From positions 248,001-312,000 of the forward strand of contig NZ_OY782493.1 in the NCBI RefSeq assembly GCF_963677715.1: 64,000 bases of DNA. Reading direction: 5' to 3'. The notes under the pieces were generated by a model, which was given only the letters and a program-made list of their open reading frames with translations, was not told where the DNA came from and made no database searches. A program made the translations under genes and the position numbers. The stretch's first letter is position 1, and the number at the start of each line of letters is the position of its first letter. Below are positions 17,884 through 27,800 of this stretch, piece after piece. The DNA comes from an uncultured Bacteroides sp. (lineage in GTDB: Bacteria; Bacteroidota; Bacteroidia; Bacteroidales; Bacteroidaceae).

Positions 17884-19083
17884 ATGCCAACTATTTCCAT
17901 TCGCGGTAATGAGATGCCTGCATCTCCTATCAGAAAACTGTCTCCGCTGGCCGATGAAGCAAAACAGCGCGGGGTACATGTCTTTCACCTGAACATAGGT
18001 CAACCCGATTTACCTACTCCTCAGGCCGCGATTGATGCGATACGCAACATAGACCGCATGGTGCTCGAATACAGTCCCAGTGCCGGATACAGAAGCTATC
18101 GCGAGAAACTTACCAAGTACTACGAAAAATTTAATATCAATTTAACGGCAGATGACATTATTGTGACTACCGGAGGATCGGAAGCTGTATTATTTGCTTT
18201 TCTTTCCTGCCTTAATCCGGGTGACGAAATTCTTGTTCCCGAACCTGCCTATGCCAATTATATGGCTTTTGCCATTTCTGCCGGAGCAAAGATACGCACC
18301 ATTGCCACTACTATCGAAGAAGGTTTTTCTCTGCCCAAAGTAGAGAAATTTGAAGAGTTGATTAATGAGCGCACAAAGGGGATTCTCATTTGTAATCCTA
18401 ATAATCCCACGGGATATCTCTATACCCGCCGGGAGATGAATCAGATTCGCGACCTGGTGAAGAAATACGATCTCTTCCTTTTCTCCGATGAAGTTTATCG
18501 GGAGTTTATTTATACCGGTTCGCCTTATATTTCGGCCTGCCATCTCGAGGGCATTGAAAATAATGTCGTTTTGATTGATTCGGTTTCTAAACGTTATTCG
18601 GAGTGCGGCATTCGCATAGGCGCACTTATTACTAAAAATAAAGAGATACGTGATGCGGTAATGAAATTCTGCCAGGCTCGTTTAAGCCCTCCGCTTATCG
18701 GTCAGATTGCTGCCGAGGCTTCATTAGATGCTCCCGAAGAATACTCCAGAGAGGTATATGATGAATACGTGGAACGTCGTAAATGTTTGATAGACGGGTT
18801 GAACCGCATTCCCGGAGTTTATTCTCCCATCCCTATGGGCGCATTCTATACGGTTGCCAAACTACCGGTAGATGATTCCGATAAATTTTGTGCCTGGTGT
18901 CTATCCGATTTCGAGTATGAGGGGCAAACAGTCTTTATGGCTCCGGCCTCCGGCTTTTACACCACTCCGGGTTCCGGCTATAATGAGGTGCGTATTGCTT
19001 ATGTGCTGAAAAAGGCAGACCTTACCCGTGCGCTTTTCGTTTTGCAGAAAGCGTTAGAGGTATATCCGGGAAGGGTAGAATGA
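17884..19083 (+). CDS. PLP-dependent aminotransferase, class I/II
   Basis: A 399-residue fold-type I aminotransferase. Cofactor and substrate residues are visible: GGSEA phosphate-binding turn (98-102), NPNNPTG (171-177), D202/Y205 in FSDEVYRE, and the Schiff-base lysine K236 in DSVSKRYSECGIRIG. The C-terminal Arg region is GSGYNEVRIAYVL. It most resembles the aspartate/aromatic aminotransferase group, but the amino-acid specificity cannot be read from sequence. It has a strong promoter and is followed by the LolC/E-like permease one base after the stop, so the two form an operon. Confidence 0.85.
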   Translation: MPTISIRGNEMPASPIRKLSPLADEAKQRGVHVFHLNIGQPDLPTPQAAIDAIRNIDRMVLEYSPSAGYRSYREKLTKYYEKFNINLTADDIIVTTGGSEAVLFAFLSCLNPGDEILVPEPAYANYMAFAISAGAKIRTIATTIEEGFSLPKVEKFEELINERTKGILICNPNNPTGYLYTRREMNQIRDLVKKYDLFLFSDEVYREFIYTGSPYISACHLEGIENNVVLIDSVSKRYSECGIRIGALITKNKEIRDAVMKFCQARLSPPLIGQIAAEASLDAPEEYSREVYDEYVERRKCLIDGLNRIPGVYSPIPMGAFYTVAKLPVDDSDKFCAWCLSDFEYEGQTVFMAPASGFYTTPGSGYNEVRIAYVLKKADLTRALFVLQKALEVYPGRVE

Positions 19084-19084
19084 A

Positions 19085-20329
19085 ATGAATCTGGCTTTAT
19101 TTATATCGAGGCGAATCTATCGCGACACCAGCGGAGGTAAACACGTTTCCCGTCCGGCTGTGCTCATTGCTATGATAGGCATTGCTATCGGCTTGGCCGT
19201 AATGATTATATCTGTAGCAGTTGTCATCGGCTTTAAGAGTGAAGTACGCAATAAGGTGATTGGTTTCGGCTCGCACATACAAATCAGTAATTTTGATGCC
19301 GTACGTTCTTACGAAACACGGCCGGTTGTGGTCAATGACAGCATGATGGCTGCATTGTCCGATTATCCCGATGTAAAACATGTGCAACGCTATTCTACCA
19401 AACCGGGGATGATAAAAACCAATGATGCCTTTCAAGGCATGGTACTCAAGGGAGTAGGGCCGGAGTTTGATACTTCTTTTTTTCGCGATTACTTAGTCGA
19501 AGGAAAAATTCCTGCTTTTAGCGATTCGGCATCTACCAATCAGGTGCTTATCTCGAAATCATTGGCTACTAAATTGAAACTAAAGCTGGGAGATAAAATC
19601 TATACTTATTTCATACAAGATAATGTACGTGCCCGCAGGCTTACCATTAAAGGTATTTATCAGACTAACTTCTCCGAATATGATAATCTGTTCCTCCTGA
19701 CGGATATCTGCATGGTAAACCGTCTGAACGGCTGGCAGCCGAAGCAGGTTAGCGGGGTAGAGTTGCAAGTCAAAGATTATAATAAGCTGGAAGATACAAC
19801 ATATAAAATTGCTGCCGATACGGATAAAAAAGTAGATTCTTTGGGTGGAGTGTACTATGTGAGGAATATAGAGCAACTCAATCCTCAAATCTTTGCCTGG
19901 CTGGGTTTACTCAATCTCAATGTGTGGGTTATTCTTATCCTGATGATTGGAGTGGCCGGCTTCACCATGATTTCGGGGCTGCTGATTATTATTCTCGAAA
20001 GAACAAATATGATCGGCATTCTCAAAGCGCTGGGGGCCGATAACTATACCATTCGGAAAGTTTTTCTCTGGCTTTCGGTTTTTCTTATCGGTAAAGGAAT
20101 GTTTTGGGGCAACCTTATTGGTCTGGCTTTTTATTTTATTCAGTCCCAGTTCGGTCTTTTTAAACTCGATCCTGAGACTTACTATGTAGATACCGTTCCC
20201 GTTTCGTTCAATATCTGGCTTTTCTTGCTCATCAATGTAGGTACACTAATTATATCGATATTGATGTTATTGGGGCCTTCTTATCTTATAACGAAGATAA
20301 ATCCGGCCACCTCAATGCGTTATGAATAG
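19085..20329 (+). CDS. LolC/LolE-like ABC transporter permease
   Basis: A 414-residue inner-membrane permease of the FtsX/MacB superfamily, most like LolC/LolE, which release lipoproteins from the inner membrane for transfer to the outer membrane. It starts with the family-typical FISRRIYRDTSGGKHVSRPAV, followed by one transmembrane helix (about 27-50), a large periplasmic domain (about 51-270) and three helices near the C-terminus (about 275-300, 325-350, 375-400). Unlike proteobacterial Lol systems there is no adjacent LolD ATPase, so it must use an ATPase encoded elsewhere. It is one base downstream of the aminotransferase gene and ends 3 bp from a convergent glycosyltransferase gene. Confidence 0.8.
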   Translation: MNLALFISRRIYRDTSGGKHVSRPAVLIAMIGIAIGLAVMIISVAVVIGFKSEVRNKVIGFGSHIQISNFDAVRSYETRPVVVNDSMMAALSDYPDVKHVQRYSTKPGMIKTNDAFQGMVLKGVGPEFDTSFFRDYLVEGKIPAFSDSASTNQVLISKSLATKLKLKLGDKIYTYFIQDNVRARRLTIKGIYQTNFSEYDNLFLLTDICMVNRLNGWQPKQVSGVELQVKDYNKLEDTTYKIAADTDKKVDSLGGVYYVRNIEQLNPQIFAWLGLLNLNVWVILILMIGVAGFTMISGLLIIILERTNMIGILKALGADNYTIRKVFLWLSVFLIGKGMFWGNLIGLAFYFIQSQFGLFKLDPETYYVDTVPVSFNIWLFLLINVGTLIISILMLLGPSYLITKINPATSMRYE

Positions 20330-20332
20330 AGA

Positions 20333-21505
20333 TCATCTTCTCATAAAATCACCTTTGCCTCTGTATAGGCGATAAAGCCTAAACTTGAGGGATTGTAGCG
20401 GCAACAAGAAGTCGAATGCCGGAAGGGTGAAATAATAATGTCTGTTATCGCCCATCTCGGTAGCTGTTCTATTTATTATTATCGCCTGAATAGTATAGCG
20501 AAGCAACCATACAAGGAGAGCAACCCCGGCTACAAACCAATGAAAACTCAGGATACTCAGTACCATTGTCGCCACAAATACCAGATGAAACAGCAAGCGG
20601 GTTATGGTTTCCATTTTCAACAGAGTTTGTTGTCCTCCTTTATAGTATTTGGCAGTAGCCGTGTAACTTACTTTTTCTTCTTTCCAATCTCTATAATACT
20701 CCGGTAACTGTATTTTCACTGTGGCGTTGGCATCGGTTTCTACCCGTGTATTATTGCCCTTAGCCACTTGGTTAATAAATAGATCATCATCTCCCCGTTG
20801 CAAATTAAGGTGAGCCGAAAATCCTTTAGTGTTGAAGAATAATTCTTTTCGGTATGCCATGTTGCGGCCGAAACCTATATACGGTTTTCCGGCCAGTGCC
20901 CAGCTCAGGTAAGAGAGCGAAGTAAACAGCGAGTCAAAAGCCACCCGTTTGTGTAGCCATCCTTTGCCGCGTTCGTAGCCGCTGTAGCCAAGTACAACTT
21001 CCGTTCGAGAAGTAAAATTACGGGCCATCAGGCGCAGCCATTGGTTACTAACAGGGTGGCAGTTGGCTTCCGTAAAAACCAGCCAGTCATGTTTGCTTGC
21101 TTTGATGCCCAAAGTCAGCGCCAGCTTTTTACGGCTGATGTATCGTGAACTTTCGGGTGTGAAGCTATGGTATAAATGAGAATATTTTTCCTCCAGTACA
21201 TTCAGTAACTCTTCACTTTCATCCGTCGATCCGTCATTAATAACGATGACCTCAAATTCGGGATAATCCTGTTCGAGTATGGCCGGCAAATTCCTTCGCA
21301 GATTTTCCGACTCGTTTTTTGCACAGATAATAACCGAGATGGGGGGCAGTTCTTGAGTGAAGTGTACGTTATCCTTTTTAACAGCCTTGTTATGGGCATG
21401 TATCCGGTTATAAAGACCGAAGTAATAGATCGCCTGAATAATGAATAGGATACCCGAAGCTGATAAGAGAATCAATTCGGTTGTATTGAATGCTAATGCT
21501 TCCAT
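20333..21505 (-). CDS. Membrane-bound family 2 glycosyltransferase
   Basis: A 390-residue inner-membrane glycosyltransferase. An N-terminal helix (about 11-31) precedes the GT2 domain starting at PPISVIICAKNESENL; nucleotide-sugar-binding acidic residues are in VIVINDGSTDESEE (D91) and in the RGDDDLFINQ motif further on. Two helices close the protein (about 305-345). The donor and acceptor are unknown; related proteins contribute to envelope glycans. A minus-strand -7 element (CAAAAGTA at 21532-21539) lies 27 bp upstream. It converges with the permease gene and is divergent from the MATE transporter. Confidence 0.8.
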   Translation of the reverse strand: MEALAFNTTELILLSASGILFIIQAIYYFGLYNRIHAHNKAVKKDNVHFTQELPPISVIICAKNESENLRRNLPAILEQDYPEFEVIVINDGSTDESEELLNVLEEKYSHLYHSFTPESSRYISRKKLALTLGIKASKHDWLVFTEANCHPVSNQWLRLMARNFTSRTEVVLGYSGYERGKGWLHKRVAFDSLFTSLSYLSWALAGKPYIGFGRNMAYRKELFFNTKGFSAHLNLQRGDDDLFINQVAKGNNTRVETDANATVKIQLPEYYRDWKEEKVSYTATAKYYKGGQQTLLKMETITRLLFHLVFVATMVLSILSFHWFVAGVALLVWLLRYTIQAIIINRTATEMGDNRHYYFTLPAFDFLLPLQSLKFRLYRLYRGKGDFMRR

Positions 21506-21531
21506 TTATTTTTATGAACTATTTAATGATG

Positions 21532-21611
21532 CAAAAGTACATACTTTTTTTGATAGACTGTACTTTCTTGTCTTTCTTTCCTTTTCCACATCTAAAAAAA
21601 CGATACCTTTG
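21532..21611. promoter_or_regulatory. Divergent -7 elements between glycosyltransferase and MATE genes
   Basis: CAAAAGTA (21532-21539) reads as a TAnnTTTG match on the minus strand for the glycosyltransferase; TACCTTTG (21604-21611) serves the MATE gene, 60 bp before its ATG. Neither has a good TTTG at -33. Confidence 0.45.
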
Positions 21612-21671
21612 CATTTACTGAAATTTGACTAAAAACAGGTTCGGACGATAGTTTCTTGATAGGTTCGGGTA

Positions 21672-23006
21672 ATGAGAAATAATAAGATAGGTGATATGAC
21701 TGTGGGGCGCATTTCTCCACAGCTCATTCGTTTTGCCATCCCTATGATATTGGGCAATTTCTTTCAATTGACATATAATGCCGCCGACTCCATTATTGTG
21801 GGGCGCTTTGTAGGTACTAATGCGTTGGCGGCAGTGGGTGCGGCGAGCCCCATTATGAATATAGTGATATTTATCATAGTTGGCATCTGTCTGGGCATGT
21901 CGGTGTTGATGAGTGAGTTTTTCGGTGCGGCGGATATACCAAAGTTAAAGCGTGAAATATCCACTTCACTCATAGCCGGCGGTGTGTTTACAATCGCTAT
22001 TGTTGTTTCGGGCATTTTCCTATCCGGCCCCATATTACGGTTAATGAATACTCCGGAAGTGATAATGAACGACGCTACCCGTTACCTGCAAATTATATTC
22101 TTCGGGCTCATTTTCACCTTTGCCTACAACATTTATGCTTCCACACTGCGTAGCATGGGTAATTCTAAAATTCCGCTTTACTTTTTAATTACTTCTGCTC
22201 TTTTAAATATACTGATGGATTTGCTGTTTGTTGTAGTGTTAGGCATGGGCACCAAAGGTGCGGCCATAGCAACGGTTGTGGCAGAAGCAGTATCGGCTTT
22301 TCTTTGCCTCTTCTATGTATGGCTGAAAATACCCGTTCTGCATTTTCGACGTACCGATTTTGTGTTCGATCGTTCTTTGCTGCGAGATACGGTTAACTAT
22401 AGTTCGGTGGCTGCCATGCAACAGATTTGTCTGTACGTAGGTAAACTGCTGGTACAGGGAGTGGTTAACCCGCTTGGAGTTCATGCTATCGCTGCGTTTA
22501 ATGCAGTGAATAGAGTAGATGATTTTGTTTTTCTGCCCGAACAAAGCATTGCTAACTCTGCCACTACATTTATAGCCCAAAACAGGGGAGCGGAAAAATA
22601 TAAGCGTATTCGCAAGGGGTTTATGGCCGGATTGAAGATAGAGCTTATCTATAGCCTGATATTGATGTTCACCATTTTTGTTAGTGCACGTTGGTTAACC
22701 GTTGTTTTTATTGGTAAAGAGGCTGAGGGGGTTGTTCAGTCGGGCGTTTATTACTTGCATGCCATGGCCTTTTTTTATTTTCTGCCGGCACTGACCAATA
22801 TTATTCAAGGCTATTTTCGGGGTATGGGGCGCTTAAAGGTTACGCTCAATTCCACTTTTATACAGATTGTGGGTAGGGTGCTGGCCGCCTTTTTGCTTGC
22901 GCCCCGTTTCGGGCTTTTCGGAGTAGCTCTTGCTTGTCTGGCCGGTTGGTTGGTGATGCTGGCTTATGAATTGCCTGTATTTTTTAAAGCATGGCGCAAC
23001 CGATAG
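21672..23006 (+). CDS. MATE-family efflux transporter
   Basis: A 444-residue polytopic inner-membrane protein with about 12 predicted helices arranged as two similar halves, typical of the multidrug and toxic compound extrusion family. Characteristic stretches include MILGNFFQLTYNAADSIIVG near the start and FGVALACLAGWLVML near the end. Members export drugs or metabolites using a Na+ or H+ gradient. No regulator or partner is adjacent, so the substrate is unknown. The annotation to family is firm. Confidence 0.88.
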   Translation: MRNNKIGDMTVGRISPQLIRFAIPMILGNFFQLTYNAADSIIVGRFVGTNALAAVGAASPIMNIVIFIIVGICLGMSVLMSEFFGAADIPKLKREISTSLIAGGVFTIAIVVSGIFLSGPILRLMNTPEVIMNDATRYLQIIFFGLIFTFAYNIYASTLRSMGNSKIPLYFLITSALLNILMDLLFVVVLGMGTKGAAIATVVAEAVSAFLCLFYVWLKIPVLHFRRTDFVFDRSLLRDTVNYSSVAAMQQICLYVGKLLVQGVVNPLGVHAIAAFNAVNRVDDFVFLPEQSIANSATTFIAQNRGAEKYKRIRKGFMAGLKIELIYSLILMFTIFVSARWLTVVFIGKEAEGVVQSGVYYLHAMAFFYFLPALTNIIQGYFRGMGRLKVTLNSTFIQIVGRVLAAFLLAPRFGLFGVALACLAGWLVMLAYELPVFFKAWRNR

Positions 23007-23111
23007 GGGTGTGAATACCATATTCGAGTGAAGTAAATACCACATTATGGGTATTCGTTATTAAAACAGAAACGGTAATTTTGTATTTTAAAAAATCAAT
23101 AAATAAAGAAG

Positions 23112-24332
23112 ATGAAAAAATATTCGATGTTTCTTCTCGCTGCTTTGTTACTTCCGGCTACCGGCAACAGTCAAAACCATCCGCTGCTCAAACAAGGTAA
23201 ATGGCGTGCCGAGTTTGCGGCCAAAGAGGGCAAGATCCCTTTTGTCTTTGAAGTGAACAACGAAGGTACTCCGGAGGCATCAGTGGTAACACTGATTAAT
23301 GGAACAGAGCGTGTACCGCTTCAGGGAATTACTTATAAGCAGGATAGTGTGTTCATTCCTATTCAGGATTATGACACGCAGCTAAGCGGTGTGCTGAAAG
23401 GCGACACGATTGAAGGAGTCTTTAAGCGACTGTATGCCGATAATGATCCGGGCGTTCCGTTTAAGGCTGTATGGGGTGCTGCACCTCGTTTTGCTACGCA
23501 GGGAACGGCAGTGGCCGGTGCCGACGGGAAATGGGATGTAACCTTTGTCAGCGAAAAAGGAGACGAAAAGAATGTGGGTATTTTTAGTCGGCAGGGAGCA
23601 ACACTCACCGGTTCTATACTAACCAATACGGGCGATCTTCGTTTTCTGGAGGGAGTTATTGATGCATCAGGCTTTCGCCTTTCGGCTTTTGCCGGACTTA
23701 GTCCGTACCTTATTCGGGCACAGTTTATCGATAAAGATCATTTTGAAGGAACATTTATCACTTCCAGAGGTAGTCAACAGATAAAGGGTACGCGTAACAA
23801 TGAGGCTGCCCTGGCCGATCCTTATCGCCTCACACAACTGAGAGAAGGATATGCTACGCTGGGATTCAAATTGCCCGATCTGCAAAATAAATTAGTTTCT
23901 CTTTCCGATGCCAAATACCGCAACAAAGTGGTGGTGGTTTCTATCTTGGGCAGTTGGTGTCCCAACTGTCTGGACGAAATGTCTTATCTGGCTTCCTGGT
24001 ACAAAGAAAATAAAGATCGCGGCGTAGAGATCGTCGGTTTGGCTTTTGAGCGTAAGAATGATCCGGAATATGTGCATAAAGTCCTTTCTAACTTAGTGAA
24101 GAAACATGGGGCGACTTACGATATACTTTTTGCCGGAAAGATAGGCGATGATAAAAAAGTATTGCCAGAAATAGATGGTTTAAAGAGTTATCCTACCATC
24201 ATCTTCATTGATAAGAAAGGGAAAGTACGTAAAATACATACAGGCTTCAACGGGCCTGCTACGGGCCTGTTTTACGAAGAATTCAAAACCGAATTCAATA
24301 AGTTGATTGATGATTTGTTGAAGGAGAATTAA
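23112..24332 (+). CDS. TlpA-like secreted thioredoxin-fold protein
   Basis: A 406-residue periplasmic protein with a signal peptide (about 1-20, MKKYSMFLLAALLLPATGNS). The first 230 residues form a beta-rich domain with repeated segments (for example WRAEFAAKEGKIPFVFEV and WDVTFVSEKGDEKNV), suggesting an internal duplication. The C-terminal domain is a TlpA/ResA-type thioredoxin fold with active-site C283 and C286 in GSWCPNCLDEM. It likely reduces or shuffles disulfides in envelope proteins. A -7 element TAATTTTG is at 23076-23083. A strong terminator follows, so it is separate from the downstream SusC/D transcript, though the shared thiol theme with the Cys-codon leader downstream is notable. 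Confidence 0.85.
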   Translation: MKKYSMFLLAALLLPATGNSQNHPLLKQGKWRAEFAAKEGKIPFVFEVNNEGTPEASVVTLINGTERVPLQGITYKQDSVFIPIQDYDTQLSGVLKGDTIEGVFKRLYADNDPGVPFKAVWGAAPRFATQGTAVAGADGKWDVTFVSEKGDEKNVGIFSRQGATLTGSILTNTGDLRFLEGVIDASGFRLSAFAGLSPYLIRAQFIDKDHFEGTFITSRGSQQIKGTRNNEAALADPYRLTQLREGYATLGFKLPDLQNKLVSLSDAKYRNKVVVVSILGSWCPNCLDEMSYLASWYKENKDRGVEIVGLAFERKNDPEYVHKVLSNLVKKHGATYDILFAGKIGDDKKVLPEIDGLKSYPTIIFIDKKGKVRKIHTGFNGPATGLFYEEFKTEFNKLIDDLLKEN

Positions 24333-24364
24333 TCCGATCCCCTTTTTGTGCTATCAATATACCA

Positions 24365-24402
24365 TATATGCGGTATTTCTACAACCGGGAATACCGCATA
24401 TA
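24365..24402 (+). terminator. 13-bp perfect hairpin after the thioredoxin-like gene
   Basis: TATATGCGGTATT (24365-24377) pairs exactly with AATACCGCATATA (24390-24402) around a 12-nt loop, 33 bp after the stop. The distal arm overlaps the -7 element of the next transcription unit. Confidence 0.7.
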
Positions 24403-24406
24403 TTTG
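24376..24406 (+). promoter_or_regulatory. Promoter of the leader/SusC/SusD transcript
   Basis: TATATTTG (24399-24406) matches the -7 consensus, with TTTC 19 bp upstream (24376-24379) as an imperfect -33. The start would be near 24413, giving a leader of almost 400 nt before the SusC ATG at 24809. Confidence 0.5.
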
Positions 24407-24445
24407 CACAATATTTAATTGATATAATTATTAAAAGACAGAACA

Positions 24446-24631
24446 ATGAATGCACTGATTTTTATTCGCAAAAAGAGGCCTTTCGAGGAACACTATCAGT
24501 TTCGGGCTACTCTCTTAAATAGTACCAATCGTCGTTTCTACCATTCTATCCTGACGTACCTCAATCGTCATTCTTTCACCTTCACCTCCATTTCTATGGA
24601 TATGCGAATGTGTACGTGCACTTGTTGTTGA
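24446..24631 (+). CDS. Candidate leader peptide ending in a Cys-codon run
   Basis: A 61-codon frame in the leader of the second SusC/D operon. It ends MDMRMCTCTCC: four Cys codons (24611, 24617, 24623, 24626) within the last six. A nested start at 24596 would give an 11-residue peptide of just that ending, which may be the functional unit. No signal peptide or domain is recognised. The arrangement resembles amino-acid leader peptides that sense charged tRNA through ribosome stalling. Downstream, short hairpins are possible (CCCC/GGGG at 24653-24669; ATTGCCG/CGGCAAT at 24704-24727), but neither is a clear terminator. Translation and function are inference. Confidence 0.45.
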   Translation: MNALIFIRKKRPFEEHYQFRATLLNSTNRRFYHSILTYLNRHSFTFTSISMDMRMCTCTCC

Positions 24632-24808
24632 TTTCTGTAAATAATCATTCCGCCCCGTTCTTTTAGGGGAAATATCATCTTACTTATTCTTCTCTACTTG
24701 TTCATTGCCGGTTTTTTGTACGGCAATAAGATACTTGCATGTGGTATGCGGGGAAGGATCGTTATTTTCCGAATGAAAAAGTAATAACCAAATAATAGCT
24801 AATAAAAT
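24632..24808 (+). promoter_or_regulatory. Leader RNA segment between Cys-codon ORF and SusC
   Basis: About 180 nt without a gene. It holds a 7-bp hairpin, ATTGCCG (24704-24710) with CGGCAAT (24721-24727), and a 4-bp GC hairpin at 24653-24669. I see no match to a riboswitch consensus I know. Confidence 0.4.
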
Positions 24809-27800
24809 ATGCAACCTATAAATACGAAATCAAGATTTATCAAGCGAATATTTTTCGCTTCTCTTCTTTTATTGTCCGGGCATTGTTTGTACGCGCAGAC
24901 AGTGATTCACGGTGTGGTGCGCGATGCGCAGCAATTGGGTATACCCGGTGCTACCGTAGCACTCAAAACATCGGCATCAACAGCTGTACTGACCGTTAGT
25001 GATGTGGATGGTAAATTTTCATTCAATGTGAAGCAAAGTTTCCCGGTGAAGGTAGTGTTTAATCTCATTGGTTTTAAAACCCGTGAAGTAGAGGTAACAA
25101 ATGCCGATCAGCCTCTTATAGTAACACTTCAGGATAATGTAAGGCAACTCGATGAAGTGGTGGTTACGGCTTTAGGTATCTCCAGAGAAAAGAAATCATT
25201 GGGTTATACCACGCAAGAGGTTAAAAGTAAAGACCTGGCCAATAATAAGGAAACCAACCTGCTCAATGGTCTTTCGGGCAAGATAGCCGGTGTAAGAATC
25301 ACCAATTCGCAAGGCGATATGGGGTCGTCTCGTATTGTTATCCGCGGTGAAACCTCCATAGCAGGAAACAATCAGCCGCTGTTCATCGTAGATGGCATTC
25401 CGGTAGATAATTCTCAACTGAATGCGGGTGGTGCTACGCGCGACTTCAGAAATGCCATCGCCGATCTTAGTTCCGAAGATATTGAGTCCATAAGCATTCT
25501 AAAAGGGCCAAATGCAGCTGCGCTCTACGGTTCGCGGGCGGCGCACGGAGTTATACTCATCACTACGAAAACAGGAAAAGGGCAAAAAGGATTGGGAATA
25601 TCGGTTAATTCAGGTATTAGTTTTGCCACCGTAGCTACATTGCCCGAATATCAGAATGTATTCGGACAGGGTTCCAATGGAGAATTTAGTTATGTAGACG
25701 GTAAAGGCGGCGGTGTGAACGATGGAGTAGATGAAAGCTGGGGCCCTAAGATGGATGGTCGCCTTATCCCTCAGTTTTACTCTAACGGCGAAGCTGTTCC
25801 GTTTGTGGCTCATCCGAATAATGTGAGAGATTTTTTCAGAACCGGCGTAACTTATGATAATGGAATCTCTATTGCCGGTTCAGATACGAAGTCGGACTTC
25901 CGTTTGGGTGTTAATAATCAGACTCAAAAAGGAACGGTGCCTAATACGGAGATTAGAAAGAATAACATCAGTCTGAATACCAATTACCAACTGTCTAAGA
26001 ATATAAAGGTAGGGGCAACGGCTAACTATATAGTTACGGATGCACCGAACCTGCCGGGTGGTCCTTCGGGCGGACGCGCGGCCGGAGTTATGCTGCAGTT
26101 CCTTTGGTTTGGTCGCCAGGTAGATATGAATGAGTTGAAAAACAACCGATATAATAACTGGAACAATAGCTATTACAACAATCCTTATTGGAATACCTAT
26201 TATAATACCACCAGTCAAAAACGTAACCGTTTGATCGGTGATATTCATCTCGAAGCTAAACTGGCTCCCGGACTCGATTTCCGTTTTCGTTCGGGAACCG
26301 ATTACTACAATGACCGTAGAAAATACAAAATCAAGTACGGTACCAGTGGCACTCCCTACGGATCGTATGCCGAAGATGCTTATACCATTAATGAGAATAA
26401 TACGGAAGCTATATTGCACTACACCCGTAATCTGGGCAATGATTTCAGTCTGGATGCATTGGGCGGATTTAATGTACGCAACCGCACCTACGAAAATAAT
26501 TACCAGAAAGCACCACGGCTTGCTGTTCCCGATTTGTATACGCTCACTAACTCTCGCGATGCGCTGACCTCTTCCAATTCTTATTCCCGATTGAGAGTAT
26601 ATAGTGGTTTTGGTTCCGCACAGGTAGGATATAAAGGGTATGCTTACCTTAACTTTACGGCACGAAACGATTGGTCGTCTACTTTGCCAAGCAGCAACCG
26701 TTCGTACTTTTATCCGTCTGTAAACGCCAGTATTGTGCTTTCCGAAGCCCTGAACCTGAAGAGCGATGTGCTCGATTTCCTGAAAATTCGCGGCGGATGG
26801 TCTGAAGTAGGTAGTGATGCCGATCCTTATCAGCTGGCTACGGTTTACGACTTTCAAACAGCTTATGAAGGTAATCCCATTCAAACTTCCTCAAAGAAGA
26901 AACTAAATCCCGATTTAAAACCCGAGACTACCCGTTCTACGGAATTGGGGTTGGAACTTAGTTTGTGGAAGAACCGGGTACACCTTGATTTGGGCTACTA
27001 CAACACAAACACCCTCAATCAGATATTGGAAATTAAAACCTCTGCTTCCAGCGGATACACATCGCAATTGCTTAATGCCGGTAAGATTAATAACCACGGC
27101 ATAGAAGTGCAATTGGGCTTGGTGCCTGTGCAAAGCGGTTCCTTTAAATGGAATGTAGACCTCAATTATGCTAAAAACAAAAGTGAAGTAAAGGTGCTCG
27201 ACTATGCCGGAGAAATAGAAAATTATACCATCGGTTCGTCGGGTGGGGTAGATGTACTGGCTTCTGTGGGTAAAGCTTATGGTTCGTTATACGGCACGGC
27301 TTACCTGCGCGATGACGCCGGAAATATTGTGGTGGGAGCCAACGGCTTGCCGAAAGCCGATCCTCAAAAACGCATTCTGGGGCATTATGCACCCGATTGG
27401 TTGGGAGGCATCTCTAACACGCTGACTTATAAAAACATCGAATTTTCTTTTCTTATTGATACCAATGTGGGGGGAAAGATTTTCTCGGGTACCAACAGAA
27501 CCGGAAACTATACGGGAGTGCTGGCGCAAACGCTGCCGGGGCGTGAGTCCGAAGACGGTATGATCTTTAAAGGTGTATACGCCGATGGCTCGCCTAATAC
27601 TACGGCAATCAGTGCGCAAGAGTATTATAAAGCCTCTTATAACATTAGCGAAGCCTATATCTATAGTGCTACTTTTGTAAAGTTAAGGGAAATAAAATTA
27701 TCCTATAATTTCAACGGAGAACTTATTCGTAAGGTAGGATTGCAGGGAGCCAGTATTTCTGCAGTGGGGCGCAATCTCTTCTTTATTTATAAAGATGCAC

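Noticed and set aside
24413-24808. SAM or cobalamin riboswitch in the leader of the second SusC/D operon
   Set aside because: I could not find the conserved core sequences of either class; the Cys-codon run explains the leader better.
25880-26884. Long open frame (334 codons) on the minus strand inside the second SusC gene
   Set aside because: The plus strand encodes a complete, motif-rich SusC here; the antisense translation shows no domain, has low-complexity composition, and is a codon-usage shadow.
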